Below are positions 60,773-64,000 of a DNA stretch of 64,000 nucleotides, in pieces; the first letter of the stretch is position 1; every line of letters starts with the position of its first letter. The position numbers and the translations under genes are program-made. The notes under the pieces are model-generated. The model ran no database searches and was not told where the DNA came from. It was given only the letters and a program-made list of their open reading frames with translations. Source of the DNA: Candidatus Methanomethylophilaceae archaeon (GTDB lineage: Archaea; Thermoplasmatota; Thermoplasmata; Methanomassiliicoccales; Methanomethylophilaceae); contig CALUOK010000008.1 of assembly GCA_944322255.1 (NCBI GenBank), forward strand, positions 20,507 through 84,506, given 5' to 3'.

Positions 60773-62044
60773 TCAAGGTCCGAGGGAGGTTATGGGGACG
60801 ACCGTCACTCCGTCGGGGCGGCGGTACGCGTACGTCGTCATCCCGCATATCACGCACAGGAGCGATGGCGGGCAGCCCTCCTTCTCGAAGAACTCGTTCA
60901 TCTTCAGGAGGTTCTCTGCCGCATCATCGATCTGTCCTGCGCCAAGCTTTATCTCGAACGCTCCCCAGCGTCCGTCATCCGTCTCGACTACCGCATCGAT
61001 CTCCCTCCCGCGGCCGTCGCGGTAGTGGAACATCTTGCCGCCCCTGTGCTCAGTGTAAATCTGGAGGTCGTGCTCGCAGAGGGATTCGAACATGAACCCG
61101 AACGTGTTGAGGTCGTTCTTCAGGATCTTCTCGTTCAGATCCAGGGCGGCGATCGCGAGGGAGACGTCCGTCAGGTGTCTCTTCGGTGCCTTACCTATCC
61201 TCGCATCGGATCTGACATTCGGGCTGAAACTCGGGGTGTCTTCGATCATATGCATCCTGTAGAGGCAGTCCCAGTAGGTGTCGAACGTCTCCCGGGCTAT
61301 GTTCTCGTTGTCGAACTTCTTCATGTCAGACATGATCTTGCTGTTGGTTGCCAGAGAGCTCTCGTTCCTCGCGAGGGATCTGAGGAGCATCGCCATCTTG
61401 TCCGAGTCTAGGTCCCTTCCATCCATCCTAGCCGCGTCTTCCGAGGCATGTTCCACATAGTCCTTCGCTATGATCCCTGGGACGACGCCTTTGACCAGGC
61501 TTCCTGGCCATCCGCCGCGGACGCAGAGACGGATTAGATGTTCCAGCGTGACCTCTCCACAGCTCTTCATCTCCATCTCAGAATCGAACATGTCTCTCAG
61601 GGAGATGCTCCCGTCAGAATCCCCGCTCTCGTACAGCGTCATGGTGCGCATCCTCATCCTTCCGATGCGTCCGGTTCCGCTGTGGACGTATTCGTTCCTT
61701 CTCGGTACGGACGAACCCGTCAGGATGTACCTCCCCTTCTGCTGCTTCTTGTCCACATCCGAGCGGACGGTGTCCCATAGGGCGGGAATCTCCTGCCACT
61801 CGTCTATGAGGTGCGGTTCCTCCCCCCTGAGGGCCATCCTCAGATCAGCTTTTACGAGCTCCTTCGTGGGTATCGGACCCTCCGTATCAGCTATGCCGAT
61901 CTCGCTGTTGGCATGGTTCTTCGCTGTCCATGTCTTTCCGCACCAGCGAGGTCCTTCGATGGATACCGCTCCGAACGATCCGAGCATCGCCCCCATCCTT
62001 TCATCAATCAGTCTGGGTCTGTATCCGTCTGGTGTCAGCGTCAT
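60773..62044 (-). CDS. AAA_14 / DUF4143 ATPase
   Basis: 423 residues. P-loop VSIEGPRWCGKTWTAK (a GPRxxGKT Walker A), Walker B-like HLIDEWQEIPALWD, sensor-like YILTGSS, and a C-terminal DUF4143 nuclease-like region (EIDAVVETDDGRWGAFEIKL, resembling a PD-(D/E)xK-type E...EIK motif). Widespread in archaea and bacteria, often mobile, function unresolved. It is preceded by tandem 46-bp palindromic repeats. Confidence 0.85.
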   Translation of the reverse strand: MTLTPDGYRPRLIDERMGAMLGSFGAVSIEGPRWCGKTWTAKNHANSEIGIADTEGPIPTKELVKADLRMALRGEEPHLIDEWQEIPALWDTVRSDVDKKQQKGRYILTGSSVPRRNEYVHSGTGRIGRMRMRTMTLYESGDSDGSISLRDMFDSEMEMKSCGEVTLEHLIRLCVRGGWPGSLVKGVVPGIIAKDYVEHASEDAARMDGRDLDSDKMAMLLRSLARNESSLATNSKIMSDMKKFDNENIARETFDTYWDCLYRMHMIEDTPSFSPNVRSDARIGKAPKRHLTDVSLAIAALDLNEKILKNDLNTFGFMFESLCEHDLQIYTEHRGGKMFHYRDGRGREIDAVVETDDGRWGAFEIKLGAGQIDDAAENLLKMNEFFEKEGCPPSLLCVICGMTTYAYRRPDGVTVVPITSLGP

Positions 62045-62072
62045 GATGGATGGTGATAATGCATGCTAGCTA

Positions 62073-62164
62073 TTAGTAGGTTTTCCATAGATGAACTAGT
62101 AGGATTTTCTACTAGTTGTTAGTAGGTTTTCCATAGTTGAACTAGTAGGATTTCCTACTAGTAG
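62073..62164. repeat. Two tandem 46-bp repeats, each with a CTAGTAG/CTACTAG palindrome
   Basis: Copies 62073-62118 and 62119-62164 differ at only a few positions. Each reads TTAGTAGGTTTTCCATAG, a short spacer, then CTAGTAGGATTT and its inverted partner CTACTAG. They lie in the 155-bp gap upstream of the DUF4143 ATPase gene (start 62044). They look like operators or an element end. Confidence 0.65.
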
Positions 62165-62199
62165 CTGGTGGAAATCTATGATTCTGTACGCACAGGCCC

Positions 62200-63114
62200 T
62201 CAGACGAGGGCTGTGAGCCATCCCAATATGTCGGAGTAGACATTCTCATGGTCCGTCTCGTTTAGGATCTCGTGTCTCATGCCCGGGTACAGGATCATGT
62301 CGGGCTTCAGGCCACGTCCCTCCAGGGCGGCCTTGGCCTTCTCGACCCCCTTCCCGAAGTCTCCCACGGGGTCGTCCTGCCCGGAGATGAACAGCACCGG
62401 TAGGTCCTTGGGGATGTTCCCGAAGCCCTCCTCCCTCTCCACCCTGCGGATCAGGGTGAACAGGTCGCGGTACGCCGCGTCCGTGAACCGGAACCCGCAG
62501 TCCGGGTCGGCGTCGTAGGCCTTCAGGGACTCGGGGTTGGCGCAGAGCCACTTGTTGGGGAGGTCCGGCGAGTCGAACCTCTTGTCGTAGCTGCCGAACA
62601 CCAGGTTGTTGAGCAGGCCGCTGCGGTGGTGGTTCCCCCTGACCATGCAGAGCAGCTTGGCGATTGTCAGAGCCAGGGTCACCTGGTAGCCTGCCTGCTG
62701 ACCCGTACCCATGATGACTGCCGCGTCCACGTCGTTACCACCGACGGTCAGGAACCTCCTGGTCACGAAGGACCCCATGCTGTGCCCCATGACGAAGTGC
62801 GGGATCCCGGGGAGGTCGGACCTCATCCTGTCGTTGACCTTGCGCATGTCCTCAACGAGCATGTCGTCCCCGTGCTCCTCGGCGATGAACCCCTTCTCCT
62901 CGGAGGTCCCGCCGTGGCCCAGGTGGTCGTGGCCGTAGACTGCGAACCCGTTGGTGTTCAGGAACGTCGCGAAGTCCTCGTACCTGAGGATGTGCTCGGT
63001 CATGCCGTGGACTATCTGGAGCGATGCTTTCGGATTCCCCTCTGGCATCCACCTGTAGCAGTTCAGCTCCTCGTCGCCGCGGGACGACGGCATCGTGAAG
63101 TTCTCTCTGGCCAT
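62200..63114 (-). CDS. Alpha/beta hydrolase, monoacylglycerol-lipase-like
   Basis: 304 residues. LQIVHGMTEHILRYEDFA supplies the oxyanion HG motif, FVMGHSMGSFVTRRF the nucleophile elbow (GHSMG), ISGQDDPVGDFG the acid and YPGMRHEILNE the His. It is a serine hydrolase of the lysophospholipase/monoglyceride lipase group (Hydrolase_4). No signal peptide. Probably acts on lipid or ester substrates; the physiological one is unknown. Confidence 0.88.
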   Translation of the reverse strand: MARENFTMPSSRGDEELNCYRWMPEGNPKASLQIVHGMTEHILRYEDFATFLNTNGFAVYGHDHLGHGGTSEEKGFIAEEHGDDMLVEDMRKVNDRMRSDLPGIPHFVMGHSMGSFVTRRFLTVGGNDVDAAVIMGTGQQAGYQVTLALTIAKLLCMVRGNHHRSGLLNNLVFGSYDKRFDSPDLPNKWLCANPESLKAYDADPDCGFRFTDAAYRDLFTLIRRVEREEGFGNIPKDLPVLFISGQDDPVGDFGKGVEKAKAALEGRGLKPDMILYPGMRHEILNETDHENVYSDILGWLTALV

Positions 63115-63413
63115 GGACGGTGTCTCGCCTTCGTCGGTATATCATGGTTGCGAACGGTGCGAAGGGTCGGTGCGAAGCTGTTCCCGTTCCGGGTCTTCCC
63201 ATCTTTACCTTAAACGCCTCTTCGCAGATTTGTGTTGTAACGCCGTTGATTGCAAACAAGGTTCGAAAGCAGGCATGAGAGTGCAGATGTCTCCGTACTG
63301 GAGAGGTGGGAAACGGGTCGGAGATCATTGATTCAATGACCGTTAATAGTTTTTCGGCATTTTCGGTGACCCCCCTGTGAGCCTTTTATACCGCATCCGA
63401 CGATGGAGAGACC

Positions 63414-64000
63414 ATGGGGAGGAAGGGCAGGTCCGAGGGCAAGGGGTTCGTCACCAGGGTGTACCCCGCGTATCCCAACAGGACGCAGGAGCGCGAGATG
63501 CTGAGGCAGCTCGACGTCGCCAGGAGGGTGTACAACCACTTCGCCGGAATCTGCATCGACTGCCTGGTGGACGGCAACCACATCCCCGATTTCTATGAGA
63601 TGAACGGGGAGTTCACCCGGATGAGGGCGGACGACTATCTGCTCAGGACGGTGAACTCATACACCCTGAGGGAGACCATCACACGTGTCTGTCAGGCGGT
63701 GGACAGATGCGAGAGGAGATCGCTGGAGGACGGGGAGCTCCACGTACCACGCATCAAGACTCCGTCCAGGTTCCGCTCCATATGCTTCGACCCCCATCCG
63801 TCGAAGATCAGGAACAACCGCATATTCCTGAACAGGGAGCTGAGCATCCGCTGCAGGAACCTGTCCAAGCCCAAGGACGGCAGGGCCGTGACCGTGAGGG
63901 TTGTGCATAAGGGCACCGGGAGGTGGTACATCCACATCACCTACGAGACCGACAGGCTGATCCGCGGGGAGATGGACGTGGAGGAACCGAACAAGGCCGA
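63414..64000 (+). CDS. tnpB: IS200/IS605-type TnpB (3' truncated by window end)
   Basis: N-terminal ~195 residues of a TnpB/OrfB RNA-guided nuclease: FVTRVYPAYPNRTQERE, LDVARRVYNHFAGICID and NSYTLRETITRVCQAVDRCE match the N-terminal helix-turn-helix/wedge region. The part running to the edge (RFRSICFDPHPSKIRNNRIF, then ELSIRC and WYIHITYE) leads into the RuvC domain, whose catalytic residues are beyond the window. TTTTATA ~24-30 bp upstream of ATG 63414 suggests a leaderless mRNA. No TnpA is visible upstream, so it may be a solo TnpB. Confidence 0.75.
   Translation, partial: MGRKGRSEGKGFVTRVYPAYPNRTQEREMLRQLDVARRVYNHFAGICIDCLVDGNHIPDFYEMNGEFTRMRADDYLLRTVNSYTLRETITRVCQAVDRCERRSLEDGELHVPRIKTPSRFRSICFDPHPSKIRNNRIFLNRELSIRCRNLSKPKDGRAVTVRVVHKGTGRWYIHITYETDRLIRGEMDVEEPNKA

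Noticed and set aside
62073..62164. CRISPR array
   Set aside because: The two units abut directly with no variable spacers, and no cas genes are nearby.

Overview
The window is archaeal and most likely comes from a methanogen of the Methanomassiliicoccales (Thermoplasmatota), possibly host-associated. Evidence: TATA-type promoters about 25-30 bp in front of leaderless start codons alternate with Shine-Dalgarno starts inside operons; the anaerobic (early cobalt) corrin route and a CbiMN-CbiQ-CbiO cobalt importer are present; no gene I could delimit ends in TAG (nearly all end in TGA, a few in TAA), as expected where amber is kept for pyrrolysine. The order-level assignment is inference, since no rRNA or marker gene is present.

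Layout. 0-2 kb: a phosphoribosyltransferase-like protein, a degenerate class III nucleotide cyclase-like protein and a convergent winged-helix protein. 2.4-8.9 kb: one tightly overlapping operon from glutamyl-tRNA to precorrin-2/sirohydrochlorin (precorrin-2 dehydrogenase, hemA, hemB, hemL, hemC, cobA, hemD). 9-14.7 kb: housekeeping and unknown genes (AlbA_2/ATPase regulator, small membrane proteins, a parvulin, a membrane-anchored zinc-ribbon GTPase). 14.9-19.6 kb: a FecBCD-type ABC importer flanked by direct repeats of a two-gene cassette (3-TM protein plus a 53-residue basic protein). 19.7-28.2 kb: divergent cobalamin operons cbiA-cbiJET-cbiG-cbiD (minus) and cbiL-F-H-C (plus). 28.7-32.9 kb: cobalt ECF importer (cbiMN fusion, cbiQ, two cbiO). 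32.9-54.7 kb: a metal/tetrapyrrole island with two large CobN-type chelatase subunits, a ChlI/ChlD-like AAA+ pair, two further FecBCD importers and two ABC-2 transporters. 55.3-56.9 kb: a third ABC-2 transporter. 57-64 kb: a second 3-TM/partner gene pair, pirin, pseudouridine synthase, acetyltransferase, DUF4143 ATPase, a lipase-like hydrolase and the start of a TnpB.

How it fits together. A 17-bp palindrome, TTGGAT-N5-ATCCAA, occurs in front of nearly every tetrapyrrole or metal-uptake transcription unit (five exact copies and about nine close ones). A second palindrome, ATACC-N7-GGTAT, accompanies it at four promoters. I read this as one metal- or cobamide-responsive regulon joining precursor synthesis, corrin synthesis, cobalt import, FecBCD uptake and the CobN machinery. 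The other candidates for something undescribed are the repeated 3-TM/53-residue cassette, the phosphoribosyltransferase-cyclase pair, and the CobN plus importer plus ABC-2 arrangement, which could be a tetrapyrrole salvage or metal-removal system rather than cobalt insertion.
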